This document shows positions 33,061-44,932 of a stretch of 64,000 nucleotides of DNA, in pieces. Each line of letters starts with the position of its first letter. Positions within the stretch are counted from its first letter, which is position 1. Location of the stretch: NCBI GenBank assembly GCA_032622095.1, contig CP136063.1, positions 31,312,987-31,376,986 on the forward strand. Direction: 5' to 3'. A program made the translations under genes and the position numbers. The DNA comes from Siphonodentalium dalli. Its lineage: Eukaryota > Mollusca > Scaphopoda > Gadilida > Siphonodentaliidae. The notes beneath the pieces were generated by a model. That model had not been told where the DNA came from and did not search any database. It worked only from the letters and a program-made list of their open reading frames with translations.

Positions 33061-34814
33061 TCTTCTGACATCTGAATCGCCGAAAATGCTAATATTGTTG
33101 GAAGAATGAACTTTACACTTGGTTTTTGAATATGTTTGCAAATTATGAAATTACATGCATCCATATCACATACATGTACATATATATGCAGCATACATGT
33201 ACATGTATTTTTTCTTCAATTACAGAAATACCAGATTCATTAGCCATGGTGGATGCGGCATCATGCCCTCTCATCTTCAACATATGAAGATTGATTTCGC
33301 CCATGATTAGTCTAAGCATGGGTCCTGTCAAGCTAGACACGTGGCAATGAACAAATGACAGGTGAAATATTACTGGAAGTCTGTTCGCCAAAAATACCAG
33401 TGGTGAGTTTATAATCTATAGCTACCATGCAGATGAATATTTGTACATTGTCACCAATACATGTATATACCGCTATCCTCATAATTATGGACCTTAAAAT
33501 TGGGGGGGGGCCGAGAAAAAAACTGCAGACACAGGGTGGAAAAACTGTTTTCTTCGGTTTGGGTACCCCCCCCCCCCCCACAAAACAGCAAAAACAGTTT
33601 TTCCACTGACCATTTGCCCCCCCCCCCCCAGAAAAATCAAATCTACCCCAGCCAGACAACAACTTGGTTTGACCGGAAACCCAAAAAAACACCGGAGCAT
33701 ACAATTCACGAGAAGGTGCTTGGTAACTTAGTTTAGATTATTATGACTAAAATGGTCATTGTCTACCAGTAGAACGCAGATTTGTACCTCGTGATGTCAT
33801 GACATGTACAAACATGTATATTGGTGATCGCAACGCTATGTATGCACTTTAAAAAATGACAACTAGTCATTACCTCGACTTTGAAAAAGATGCAAATGAG
33901 ATGAGTGAGATACCAGCATTTAACTGTTTTCTGATACCATTGTAGGAGAAATTGTTTAATACATGGGATAGTTCTGCAGTAAAAATTTGCCAGATAAGCG
34001 ATCGCAGGGTAGAATTCTGCAATCGACTGGTAGACACTGACATAGTTGGCATTATTAAGAGGGTTAATGGGGTCAATATCACATGTAAACCAAGACAGTG
34101 GTTATCCAAAATTGTTTTATGTGGATTGTACTACTCATGTATATATGATTTGGATATTAAGGTTAATCCATATTCTATAAAATGAGAGAAAATTGAAGTT
34201 GTGAGTCTGAAAATACATATTTGGAAAAAAATTACATGCAAAGTTTTTCCGTCAACCCCCCCCCCCCTAAATGAATAAGGAAAAATTTTACACATTTTTA
34301 CGCCTAGGTACCCCCCACCCCCGGTACGTTGTGTCCCGCAGTTTTTGTCCGGGGGGATACCTGGTAATGATCGCAGTATATACGGGCAGTATATGATATC
34401 CACCACGGTATCAAGTCGATTACTGTTGTGGAGCACCATGCAGTTATGATACACCAACAAATATCACACAAAAAGTTGAAAATTAAAACAGCCACATGGA
34501 TCTTGTTCAATGAACTTATATATGCATGAATAAGATGAATCACTAAATTATCTTTTCATGCTTGTTTGTGTAATGCCAATCAATGCAGCCTGACAACATG
34601 GATGGGTGGAGTTTATAAATTGACCGCCGAAACAATGTTGGCAACTTCAAAGTTCATTATGTGCTACATTTAACCCCCGTATATACAATACAATTTTTCT
34701 ATCAGCGTTCCCATGTCCTATATTTGGAGTACTATATACATGTACATGTAACGAAGGCCATCCGTTCCACAGATATGAGGAAAAACACTGCATTTTATTT
34801 TCATGCATGCGAAA
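33061..34814. other. No gene; poly-C/poly-G tracts
   Basis: Contains C/G homopolymers at 33502-33510, 33567-33580, 33617-33630, 34257-34267 and 34310-34320, with GAAAAACTGTTTT-like words around them. Apparent ORFs across these (33333-33736) are glycine/proline runs from homopolymers and not genes. Confidence 0.5.
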
Positions 34815-34970
34815 CATGACAACATGCATATGGGGTGTAACATGACAACATGCATATGGGGTGTAACATGACAACATGCATATGGGGTGTAACATGACAA
34901 CATGCATATGGGGTGTAACATGACAACATGTATATGGGGTGTAACATGACAACATGCATATGGGGTGTAA
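34815..34970. repeat. 26-bp tandem repeat, six copies
   Basis: Six copies with a 26-bp period starting CATGACAACATGCATATGGG, at 34815, 34841, 34867, 34893, 34919 and 34945. One substitution in the fifth copy. Minus-strand ORFs here (HMHVVMLHPICMLSCY...) are artefacts of the repeat. Confidence 0.9.
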
Positions 34971-35302
34971 CTGCGGTATATGCAGCGTTGAAACTGTACT
35001 AGTAACCATAATGAGGTGTTGGAGGTTACTGTGCTTTATATCTTTAATACTGCAGTATTAACGGGGGGGGGCACTATACTAAGAGGTGGCCAATTACTTT
35101 GAGTATACATGTAGCCATACCTCACACATGGAACAGGGCTTGACTTATTCTTAGGTACATGGAAAAATAGGTACGCGGAGCAATACATAACACCTAGTCT
35201 GCTTAGTATATTTTACATAAATATTAACCGATTTTGTGCAGTGTTGAAGCGGTAACCTTTCTAGTACTGCTGTGTTAGAAGTTTCTGGTGTGAGACCACA
35301 CA
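34971..35302. other. No gene recognised
   Basis: AT-rich, with a G9 tract near 35054. At 35087-35104 a GTGGCCAATTACTTTGAG word resembles the end of the CAGTAATG MITE family. Confidence 0.4.
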
Positions 35303-35379
35303 AGCCATATTTCTGAATAAATCCTGAAAAATTACCCACAATCCTGAGGTTAAGTGGTCACTTACTTTGGGCATTACTG
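35303..35379. mobile_element. CAGTAATG MITE, one arm only
   Basis: Matches the right arm of the 44463-44683 copy (CAAGCCATATTTCTGA.TAAATCCTGAAAA), ends TTTGGGCATTACTG and is followed by TA. The opposite arm is absent. Confidence 0.65.
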
Positions 35380-35633
35380 TAATTCCCTGACATTCTCCCA
35401 ATATATGACTAAAAGAAAATTCACCCTTTTGATATCGTTTGACCATGAAATGACCCGAAAAAGATGTTTTATGAGATTTACGTTTGTTTTTTATTTAATT
35501 TTGTTTGTTCAAGTAACATATCAAATGAGTGAAATTTTATTTTAGTCTTTCATGTGGGTATCGTGAGTGGGGAGATATTTAAGGGGAGGTATCCTGTTAC
35601 AACGGTATATGCTACTAGTACATGTACATAAGT

Positions 35634-35782
35634 ATTAACTGTCATGTGGACTGTTTTTATGGAGATGTAACCGTGAGGTAAGTGGACATAACTTGTGTAA
35701 AACCCAAAGGGTTTTACATACAAGTTATGACCACTTACCTCATGGTTATATCTCCATTAAAATAGTCCACATGACAGTTAAT
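35634..35782. repeat. 149-bp near-perfect palindrome
   Basis: Arms of about 72 bp start ATTAACTGTCATGTGGACT and end in its complement. A very short loop lies within CCCAAAGGG (about 35703-35711). Only a few mismatches, so it is probably a young palindromic MITE. No clear target duplication. Confidence 0.8.
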
Positions 35783-37863
35783 CCTTATATTTATATACAT
35801 TTAGCGAAAAAGCCACTTTTGTAAATGTATTTAAATTGAATAGTGTATCGTCACAAAAACAGCCCAAAGTACCCAATAGCACCCTTGGCGAAAGTTAATA
35901 GGAACAATTTCTCTTCATATTGCAACCAGATGATGTATTAAGTCAATCCTGCGCGAGTCCAAATGCGCCCAAAACATTACGCGTTCGTTTTCCAAACACA
36001 ATGACGTATGGATGGTGTTGTGAGCTTGGTGTTATGAGCCGTTGCGCGTTCACCGAGAAATAACTGCAACTAGCCACGTGGGCGCCGACCAATCAGTATG
36101 CTGGATTTAGTGATGACAACACTTAGTATGTAAATATATGTATTTGTAGCTGATTCTGACCAACATGCAGCGTTTGAATGGATAACATTACTGTTATAAC
36201 TGCCCCCCCCCCCACCGGGTGATTAATTTGGAACGTACATCTTAATAATATGTACATGATTAGTCATTCCGCTTTTCTGATGTCATTACAAGCATTCAAA
36301 TCTTATTTTTCAGACAGGAGGAGCTGCCTGACTGTATTGAGACATACAAATTTCATTCAAGGCCTGATATCTGATAACCAATCATAGAAGCATGTTTCCT
36401 GAGTGTTTCTTGCAGATAATGATTATCCTTGATACCAATATTATTAATTCTGTCCAAGACTGGATGAGGAAGGATTTCAATTGTTATTCGGTGAACATGT
36501 AACGGATACATGTAATCGAGATGTTATCGGTATTCGTCCATGCATGACATAATGTGAGTTGTTGCTTTGTGACAGTCCTGGCTATATACATGTACCATAT
36601 GTATACCAATGGACGGTATGCACTGAATCCAGTACTGTGCAGCGAAGGGGAGGCTTTAATATATAACCAAATGATGACCAATGTCTTCATCAAAGGCAAA
36701 AATGACACATCCATTCCTTCCTTGATGGAGACCGATCAGTGACGTCTACATTTTATCAGACTTAGTGGTGAAAATCTTGGCAAGTGAAGTTAGTGAATTC
36801 AATTCTACAACATACATGTACCTGTATGCTTCTGTATGTACCTGTATGAGTCTCAGAAAATGTGCACTATGGCATCCAGTGTATGCATAACCTTTATTAT
36901 ACCGTACTTCATACTACATTGACCAGAATTTGGAGGTGTACCAGTTTCATATCTCTACACAAAGCACAATAGTACCCATGGATCAGTCTCAAGCCTTGTT
37001 TCTGAGCTTGTCTGAAGGATATGAACTTTTAAAGATATATTATGCACTTGTTCTGGTGCGTGAAACTGATCAGTTAGTACCAAGGCGCTATGCCAACTGG
37101 AAGAAGGTAGCATTCTACTAACATAGCCGAAAATCGAAAGCAAATCAACCGTATTACTCCATAGAAAACATTGTCTGAACTACGCTCAATTGTGAATATT
37201 TACTACTCGATTCGGGGCGCATCTATCGGCGATAATATAACGAAACCGAGTTCGCCTTTGATAGTTACTGCATTTAATTATGTATACGAATGATGGTGTG
37301 TGTTGTTAATTTGGATATAATATTTGTAAAAAGTACTACTTTGAACAAGATTATTCTCCATTTATATTTTATCACCCTATTGGAGTGTTTCACATCACTT
37401 TAAGTGACAAATTATTGCAGCATGTCAATATAATCAGATTCATGTACATGTACACATATACAGGCCTTAAAATCCATCACAGAATAAAAATATTCTGATG
37501 TTCCTTTATCTTTGTCAACCTGCTGAATCACCAAGTAATCTGTACAAGGAGCTTAATGTGGCTTAGACATGTACCATACATGTATATTTAAAGACAGATA
37601 ATCTGAGTTCACGCTCCTCAATTACCATTTCTTTGGCTTCAGGGGTAAAAATAATGTATTCGAGTTGAGGAACACACCCTTTAATGTTCTGAGTTATAAA
37701 ATATAATTTTTGAAATCTGTTATTTTTCACCACCTTGAATATTTCCCGGCCTAGCAAATATTCAATGAGTCGATTGACATAATCTTGATACCAAGTTGCG
37801 ATGAACAAAATGTTGATTTATAACACGTTTTGGAAAATGTTACACTAGAGTTGACAGTAGTTA
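35783..37863. other. No gene recognised
   Basis: AT-rich DNA with a C13 tract near 36207-36219. ORFs at 36554-36742 and 36930-37121 show no domain. Confidence 0.45.
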
Positions 37864-38047
37864 CAGTAATGCCCAAAGTAATTGACCACTTAAACACAGC
37901 AGAATTAAATGGCTTGTTGCCATTCATCGGAAAGCTCTTGGGGAGAGCTTTCCGATGAATGGCAACAAGTCATATTTCCGACTAAATCCTGAAAAATTAC
38001 CCATAATTCAGCTGTGGTTAATTGGTCGATTACTTTGGCCATTACTG
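37864..38047. mobile_element. CAGTAATG MITE, 184 bp, TA-flanked
   Basis: A palindromic element. The left end is CAGTAATGCCCAAAGTAATT, and the right end is the complement of a CAGTAATGGCCAAAGTAAT-like sequence. Both are flanked by TA (37862-37863, 38048-38049). The central inner hairpin is TTGCCATTCATCGGAAAGCT and its complement. The TA duplication and CAGT start are typical of Tc1/mariner-mobilised elements. Confidence 0.8.
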
Positions 38048-38049
38048 TA

Positions 38050-39831
38050 GCATTATGTTTTGGTAATTAATTGATTAAGAAATGTTATTCTTAGAATCTG
38101 ATGATATGGAGACCATGGAGAGATTGTTTACCTTTAATTTTCCATGTTGACTTTAAAGCATACTAGTAACATATGTTATGTTTATTTTATGTATCCCTGC
38201 ATAAAATGGGGTGATAAATTTATATTATACTCACATCTGGTCTTTCGATATTTTGTGAGTATTTATGTGAAAGAATGGCATTGCATGCTAGCAATTCTGA
38301 TAAACATCACTGTTAAAATGACATTACCAACCAGTGTTGAATAAGTCCAATAAGATGCCAAAGTTTAATAAAACTTAAACCTTCCATGACTGGAGATTCC
38401 TGAAATGTTGCTAAAACCCTGCGCCAATGCATTCTCTTATATTTGCGAGTCTCCAAAATAGAGCCTCACATATATAAGAGAATACATGGCCTAACAATAT
38501 TTACCTTGACCGTGTAATCCATTGCATTTGTTTATACATGTGATGCTCGCAATGTGAGACTTGTTTATTTTCAAGAATTCACTGGTACATGATCTTTAAT
38601 GGCTGTAATGCTGCACCAGCGCAGCTCCCATCATGAAAGGGTTAAACATTGCAAGGCCAAAGCATTTGAAAAATATTCTGAAAATAATATTTAGACTAAA
38701 ATATTTTTAACCCTCTACGCGATTACTAGTAGCAATGTTTGTTGACAAATCACTGTAACAGTTTTGTTTACATAGCGATGGTTCCAACAGGAGAAATTTC
38801 ATTATTGGAAAACTTTCAATAATTAATATAGGAACCAGTAATCATGTTTTTCTTAGTGGTGATGTTTTTACGAACTGTTGTATGTTATACAGTATGTTTG
38901 GCATATTTACTACTCACTGTGAGTGCCTTGGGTCCCATTAAAATGATTTGAAACACTCAATGAAATATCTGTGCACCAGTAGATTATTTTGTAGGGATTT
39001 TAGTATGATTAGAGTCAGAATCATGATTCTTAGTTTGAGTCTGGTAAAAAGCAGCTGATTTGATGTAGAAATGCTATAGTTTGATTCTTGCAAAATTTAA
39101 AGGCCTGTTTTACATTCGCTTCTATCCATCAAAGGTGCTCCAGACACTTCATACCGCTATACTTGTAGTAGTATGTACATGTACCTTTTTTTACAAACTT
39201 TTATGTTATTTTGCATGACTGCACTTAAAAGAACTCTAAAGCCGCTCATGCACTTAATTCATCAATTTAAAACAAGTACATGTACATGGAATTCTGCACT
39301 TTTATCCGCATTTTTATCACAAAAAGTCTGGGAGTACTAGTGCTATACTAACATGTAGACTATACTGTGAAAAAAACTTGATAAAGTCTTAATAAATTTA
39401 AGAGTTGTTTCCAGTAGACGACAGACCAAAGCTCTTTAAGTCCCATATCATGGGCCAAATTCATTCCATTTGTTGCATATATTCTGTTGACTATAAAAGG
39501 CGATGATCTCATAAATGGCCGGAATCAGTGTACCCTTTAATGCTTGTAATACATGCATGCACTAGTACCTGTTTAGACCCAAGTTTTCCCGGTATACAAC
39601 TTGTGGTATCGGTTGGGTTGATGCTGTTCTTGACCGAGTCCCATCCCGATGTTCTTCTATAATGGACTTTACGCCCAGAATTGTGGGCTGAAGTTATCTT
39701 GATTATAGCACTACCAGTATTTCTTCAGATTAGGTCAAATTGACGCTTTTTTATAAGAACATAGAGGGCAGCCTTTCCCATGCAAGCATGATGATTTCAA
39801 ACCCGCATATACTTAAAGTAATTGACCATCT
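38050..39831. other. No gene recognised
   Basis: AT-rich. It has a small inverted repeat (ATTCTCTTATAT at 38431-38442 with ATATAAGAGAAT at 38472-38483). An AAAGTAATTGACCAT word (39815-39829) resembling the CAGTAATG MITE arm directly abuts the LINE 3' end. Confidence 0.45.
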
Positions 39832-40128
39832 GATTGATTGTTTATTGCAAAGTCGTCAATTAAGGCGAAACATGCTATAACATATATACAATATTTACAA
39901 TATTTACAATAGGTCACAAAAAAACAATTGTTACACAATCATACATATATTAATATATAATATAATAAATGTATAGATATATCGTAATATGTATTATAAT
40001 ATCTTATATATATTATATTATAATTTAATCCTTTATAATATCATTATCATAATATTTTGCCTGAAATAATTATTCACGGATATAAATAATGCACTTAATC
40101 ACACGTTTTTCAATTTGGAATAATCGGC

Positions 40129-42546
40129 TCAGTCATATTTTAATTTTCTTGATGCCAATTTGATAAAAATACTAACTTTTTTCAGTAATAGTTGATTTTC
40201 CAAAGATAATAGTCTTTCGAATTTTTCTTTCGTGGGATTCTCCCAGTAATATTTCGGGATATAGTCTGCTCGAATTATCTGTAGTTCTTTGCAAATAATA
40301 ATAAAATGGTATTCATCACCCGTGCCATCACCGCAAATATCACAGGTTTTGTCACCATTATCCACAGATTTAGATTTCCATCTTGTATATTCGACAGGCA
40401 GTTTTATATTTGCGGTTCTAAATTTTAGCAAAATGTTTGCTAAGTGAGCCGGTAAGAAACTTAGATAGCGACCCATGCCCGGCCTCGTTTTAATACTCAT
40501 ATAAAAACGTGCTCTAGATGAGTTTGCATTCTGCATTTCAGTAAATAGTTCTGTTGTGTGTCGCTCAATAAGCTCTGATTTTATATTTCTAATTTCAGCC
40601 TTTGTTAAACCTGACTGATTTGTCCATGCTCTTTCTATGTTAAGTTCTTTCAGTGTTTTAGAAATAAAAAATAGCCATGGGCTATTGAAGGAGCCATCAG
40701 AATTGTGATCCAATTCTTTAACAAGAATATATATATTTTTTGCAAGTTCTGAGCCATCGTGTGATAGTAGTTTGGACCAGTAAGATAGTGCTCTGCACTT
40801 TATCTCAATGGACAGAGGGTGTCTGCCAAATTCACCGTAAACCATATAATTTGGTGTACTTGTTTTCAGATATCCTATAATTTTGCAGTATTTAAGATGA
40901 AGCGATTCAATAATTTTAGTTCTTTCGTGACACCAAATTTCACTCCCATATAATAGGATGGGTACTATCATGCAGTCAAATAGTTTTAACATAATATCGA
41001 TTGGAAGCTTGAGAGATCTCACTTTGTTTAGTAATCCATACATTGCTCTTGTGCCAATTGTAACTATTTTTTTCAAATTTTGGCAAAATCTTCCATTGTA
41101 AAAAAAGGTTACTCCCAAATACACAAATTCTTTAACTGTCTCGAGTTCTTGACCTCGATATCTGAACGTTGGAATTGGTTTGGGTAACTTATTACTAAAT
41201 ATTATGACTTTAGTTTTTTTTGTATTCACTTGTAACTTCCAAGCATCTGCATAATCTGCAAATGCTTGGAGAGAACGGTGCATATTTTCTTCTGTATCAG
41301 ACATTAATACTGTGTCATCTGCATAAAGAATACAAAACAATTTTATGTAACATCCCACATTATCAATATATAGTTCATCTAAATAACTCAAATTTTGTAT
41401 TGCACAATCATTCATAAAATCTTGGATGTCGTTAATGTACAAGGAAAATAAAAAAGGTGACATTATTTCCCCTTGAAAAAGTCCCACATTACTAACAAAA
41501 AAGTCTGAAATGTTGTGACTGTCTTTTACACATGTTTTTATCTTACCGTACATATTTCTAATGACATTAAGTATTTTTCCGTTGATATTGCATTGGGCTA
41601 ATTTCAGCCATATTGCATCCCTCCATATGGTATCAAAAGCTTTTCTAAAATCAATAAATGTGCAATATAATTTTTTCCCACTTTTTAGGTACAGGTTGAT
41701 TACACTGTGTAAAACAAATATGTTATCTACGGTTGAGTGGGATTTTCTAAATCCCGTCTGATTTTTTAAAATTAGTTCATGATCATCTGAAAAAGAAACC
41801 ATTCTATTGTTTAGAATGGCTGTAAATACTTTAGAAAGACAGCTTAAAAGTGTAATTCCCCGATATGAATCCGGCATAGTTCGGTCACCAGACTTTTTAT
41901 ATATAGGTTTTATCATCCCGACGGCCCATTCCCGGGGGTAGTTTCCAGATTCCAAGATTAAATTGAAAAGTAAGGAATAAATGGGCATCATTTTCTCAAC
42001 AGAAGCCTTCAGATATTCATTTAAAAGCCCGTCGTGACCAGCGGCTTTACTGTTTTTCAAATTGAAAATTACAGATTTAATTTCTTCTTCGGTTATAGCG
42101 TTATTTAGATAACTGTCATGGAGCGACGACTCATTTAATTCATCTATATAATTACCTAGATTATCAGATTCGTCTGAGTCGTTTAAGCTTTTAAAATAAT
42201 CAGAAAATATATCCAGATCTAAGTTCGTGGTGTTATTTTGAAATTTATTATTATTGGATAATTTATTTAGTTTATCCCAGAATGCTTTGCTGGAACTATT
42301 GCTGTAACTCTTCAGTTCAGAAATATCTGCATCTCGCTGATGTTTTATTTTCGAATCCATAGTTTTTCTATAAAGAGTTCCAGTGTTTTTCATATGTTGT
42401 TTGTTTGATAATGATTTTTCTCTATTATATAGTCGTTTTGCCTTGTGAAAAGCTTGTCTCTTTGACTTACATTCATCATCAAACCAAGTTTGATTTGGTG
42501 GTTTATGTATTGTTTTCCTGTGATTTGGATTGTAAGTTCCAAATGT
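40129..42546 (-). CDS. LINE reverse transcriptase with C-terminal knuckle
   Basis: The frame is open from the A7 shift (42548-42554) to 40129, about 805 aa. The first ATG is at 42393, but conserved LINE sequence precedes it (NQTWFDDECKSKRQAF), so it is not the natural start. Counting from that Met: AAGHDGLLNEYLKAS (117-131), SYRGITLLSCLSKVF (176-190), QTGFRKSHSTVDNIF (212-226), motif A FIDFRKAFDTIW (246-257), GLFQGEIMSPFLFSLYINDI (304-323), catalytic YADD (357-360) and LGV thumb-proximal motif (426-428). The C-terminal knuckle is C684-x2-C687-x8-H696-x4-C701. All key RT residues are present, so the domain could have been active recently. It reverse-transcribes its own RNA by target-primed synthesis. 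Confidence 0.9.
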   Translation of the reverse strand, partial: TFGTYNPNHRKTIHKPPNQTWFDDECKSKRQAFHKAKRLYNREKSLSNKQHMKNTGTLYRKTMDSKIKHQRDADISELKSYSNSSSKAFWDKLNKLSNNNKFQNNTTNLDLDIFSDYFKSLNDSDESDNLGNYIDELNESSLHDSYLNNAITEEEIKSVIFNLKNSKAAGHDGLLNEYLKASVEKMMPIYSLLFNLILESGNYPREWAVGMIKPIYKKSGDRTMPDSYRGITLLSCLSKVFTAILNNRMVSFSDDHELILKNQTGFRKSHSTVDNIFVLHSVINLYLKSGKKLYCTFIDFRKAFDTIWRDAIWLKLAQCNINGKILNVIRNMYGKIKTCVKDSHNISDFFVSNVGLFQGEIMSPFLFSLYINDIQDFMNDCAIQNLSYLDELYIDNVGCYIKLFCILYADDTVLMSDTEENMHRSLQAFADYADAWKLQVNTKKTKVIIFSNKLPKPIPTFRYRGQELETVKEFVYLGVTFFYNGRFCQNLKKIVTIGTRAMYGLLNKVRSLKLPIDIMLKLFDCMIVPILLYGSEIWCHERTKIIESLHLKYCKIIGYLKTSTPNYMVYGEFGRHPLSIEIKCRALSYWSKLLSHDGSELAKNIYILVKELDHNSDGSFNSPWLFFISKTLKELNIERAWTNQSGLTKAEIRNIKSELIERHTTELFTEMQNANSSRARFYMSIKTRPGMGRYLSFLPAHLANILLKFRTANIKLPVEYTRWKSKSVDNGDKTCDICGDGTGDEYHFIIICKELQIIRADYIPKYYWENPTKEKFERLLSLENQLLLKKVSIFIKLASRKLKYD

Positions 42547-42555
42547 GTTTTTTTG

Positions 42556-43927
42556 CGGAATCCAATAAAATACACGTTACATCCTCGCATATTTCATCCA
42601 CTATGGATTGATTACACGCAGACCCAGTTTCAGGTCGCCATTGTTCTAATTTTTCAATTACTTGATTAATTTTATTGTGATCAAGATTCACAGCGAAATC
42701 ATTTCTCTTGTCAGGATCCCATTTTTTTATTTTACGATTTGTTTCGGGATCCACATTTGTAGTTATGAGAGGACCATGGGCTCCCACATCGTGACGAGCG
42801 TCAAATTTCAATTCTAAATGGAGTGCGTTGTGTATATCTGAATATAGGGGAGAAAACTCGTTCACCCGAAAATTCTCTATTGTTCGCAATAGATTAATAT
42901 TGCCCAAAGCGTAATCAATTACACTCTTATCGGATGACGTAAGTTTACCATGGTCATTATCTTCCCCAAATCGTCCGTTAACAATAAATATAGATGTCGA
43001 TTCACAGAACTTAATCAATTTATACCCGTAGCTGTTACTTTTCCCCTTATCCTCGGAGCAGCGTTTATTTATGGGAATACAATTTGATTGAGATTCGAGG
43101 TGTATATAGTCAAAAAGTGATTGAGTATTCGTGGCGTCCGTAATGTGTTGTAAATCAGTGAAGTTAATTGAATTGTTAAGTTCGCACATGTTGTTTGAGC
43201 GAGCGTTCATATCTCCGCAAATCAGAAGCAGCTCGTCATCGCGACGCAAACGGCGTATATCAGTTTCTAACTCAATTGGCCAATCGTCGTTACAATACCT
43301 TGTGTTTGTCGGTGGAATATACACCGCACCTATAAGTAAGCTTCGTGAGTTCAATTCGCGATCCGAATCAACACGTACCCAGGCCGCATTTTTAGCTTCC
43401 GATTCAACTACTGTGATATATTTGAAAATCTGCGTGTTTGCGGCTATTAAAATACCACCACAACGTACACCGGTTCCAATGTGTTTTCCCTTGGTTACAC
43501 AAATTTCAAAATTCGGTATACTGATATCATCTTCTATGAAAGCTTTGGTTTCACCCAAGCATAAAATATCGTAGTTGTTTAACATATCCGCAAATTCACG
43601 ATACTGCAGTCTTTTTTCAAGGCCACATACGTTTAACGAAAGCAGTGTTAGAGTTTGACCAAATTCAATTTCATTGTTATCGGTTGATTGGGGGCGAGCA
43701 CTATTGCGCTCAAGATCAGATTCGAGATCATCCAATAGCGGGTCACAAAGAGAATTAATAATTGGGGTAGAATTTACGCCTGTCACCGCCTGGTCAGTGC
43801 GACCGCAGTTGATTGACGTATTGTTTGTATCAACATCACAGGTTCGCGGAGTTTCATTAGCTGGGTAGTTATCGGGCCCGCCCACATGCACTGTAGGGTC
43901 ACATATACCGTTACAAACACAATACAC
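42556..43927 (-). CDS. LINE APE-type endonuclease
   Basis: Counting from the GTG at 43927: LSLNVCGL (Asn99), LGETKA (Glu126), AVYIPPTN (Tyr203), ICGDMNAR (Asp239, Asn241), KSVIDYAL (Asp338) and LYSDIHNALH (His366/370). This is the order of the APE/exonuclease III fold used by LINEs to nick target DNA. The final motif is SDIH rather than the common SDH. The frame in this phase really ends at 42503 after crossing the A7 run, giving a 20-residue out-of-frame tail. No in-frame ATG occurs between the upstream stop and the Asn motif, so the true start is missing or lies in lost 5' sequence. The N-terminal 90 aa are low in recognisable features. Confidence 0.85.
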
Positions 43928-43985
43928 ATGGCAGGTAGTAAAACAATAATTAGTTGTACAACAATTTGTCTCTAATCAGGCTTCA

Positions 43986-44160
43986 TCCTTCATCCTTCAT
44001 CTCTAATGTGGTGTTACCTCAGTAATGCTGCTGTATTACACTGCAGTATTTCCAACACCATGGTAAGGTTACTGCTTGAACACAAAACAGTTGCACCATG
44101 ATGGATGCGGTATGCAATTAAAATGCAGTGATTTTCCTTATATCTTTGGAACTTAAAGGA
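43986..44160. other. Short gap, (TTCATCC) repeats
   Basis: Upstream flank of the LINE with CTTCATCCTTCATCCTTCAT near 43981-44000. No gene seen. Confidence 0.4.
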
Positions 44161-44345
44161 ATGGATGGCCTTCGTTATAGGTTATAATTTAAAAATAACA
44201 TTTGCAAAATGTTTCCCAAGAATATACTAATAGTATATGATAATGTTCATATGAATGCATTATTATCCACAAAACACACTTTGTGTGAGTCAATCGTTTG
44301 TTTATATACAGCACTTAAATAGTGAGCGATAAGCAAAACACTCAA
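44161..44345. repeat. Dispersed repeat, copy 2
   Basis: Same motif order as 10105-10330, beginning ATGGATGGCCTTCGTTATAG and ending near TATACAGCACTTAAATAGTG. Confidence 0.6.
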
Positions 44346-44462
44346 CATCATCATGATTGTTTAATTGGGTGATTCATGGTGACCCTTTGAACACTGAAAT
44401 CTGGATAGGTTATAATATAGAAGAGTAGCCAGACAGGACTCGGTCCAAAACAGTTTCATGTA

Positions 44463-44683
44463 CAGTAATGCTCCAAGTAATCGACTCCTTAACCACAGCA
44501 GAATTATGGCTAACTTTTCAGGATTTAGTCGGCAATATGGCTTGTTGCCATTCATCGGAAAGCTTTTGGGGAGAGCTTTCCGATGAATGACAACAAGCCA
44601 TATTTCTGACTAAATCCTGAAAAGTTATGAATAATTCTGCTGTGTTTAAGGAGTCAATTATACCGGTACTTAGGGCATTACTG
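44463..44683. mobile_element. CAGTAATG MITE, 221 bp, TA-flanked
   Basis: Second full copy of the family at 37864-38047. TA lies at 44461-44462 and 44684-44685. It retains the inner hairpin (CCATTCATCGGAAAGCTTTT) and an arm segment (AACTTTTCAGGATTTAGTC) that is shortened in the other copy. Confidence 0.8.
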
Positions 44684-44826
44684 TATTTGATATCCCAAGC
44701 TGTTGCATACCGAAAAGACTTGGGCTAGTACCTGAACAGTAAACATGCATTCTGCATGATTCATGAAACAGCTATTGAAACCATGCTGATGCTGTATATA
44801 CACAGAATGTCACAATTTTGTTTATA

Positions 44827-44932
44827 GGTTTGTTGATATGACAAAAGCGCTAGCGCACAAAGATAGAATAAACAGCACAGCCTAGAGTTCTATCTTTCCT
44901 CAATTGCACAAGTGCTGTATCAACAAATCCAT
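44827..44932. repeat. Imperfect hairpin, about 42-bp arms
   Basis: GGTTTGTTGATA ... AAAGATAGAA (44827-44868) pairs with TTCTATCTTT ... TATCAACAAATCC (44890-44932), with a mismatched middle. Non-coding; MITE-like. Confidence 0.6.

Larger units (their letters stand above)
39832..43985 (-). mobile_element. Nearly complete EN-RT non-LTR retrotransposon
   Basis: Read on the minus strand, an APE-type endonuclease (43927-42556) is followed by a reverse transcriptase with a C-terminal Cys/His knuckle (42546-40129). An AT-rich 3' UTR of about 300 bp then ends at CAATAAACAATCAATC (39832-39847). The two ORFs form one reading frame apart from a single shift at an A7 run. No separate ORF1 was found, and the 5' end is probably truncated because no ATG precedes the endonuclease. 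No target duplication was identified. RT motifs suggest a Jockey/CR1/RTE-grade non-LTR element; I cannot fix the clade without a tree. This is the least degraded TE protein in the window. Confidence 0.85.

Noticed and set aside
33333-33736. Overlapping glycine- and proline-rich ORFs
   Set aside because: They are created by poly-C/poly-G tracts and exist on both strands.
34647-35009. Cys/His-rich ORF (HPICMLSCYTPY repeats)
   Set aside because: Translation of the 26-bp tandem repeat. Repeated CH..C spacing is incidental.
42548-42554. Programmed -1 frameshift between EN and RT
   Set aside because: The A7 run looks slippery, but the RT frame is +1 relative to EN (equivalent to losing one A), so a -1 slip would not enter it.
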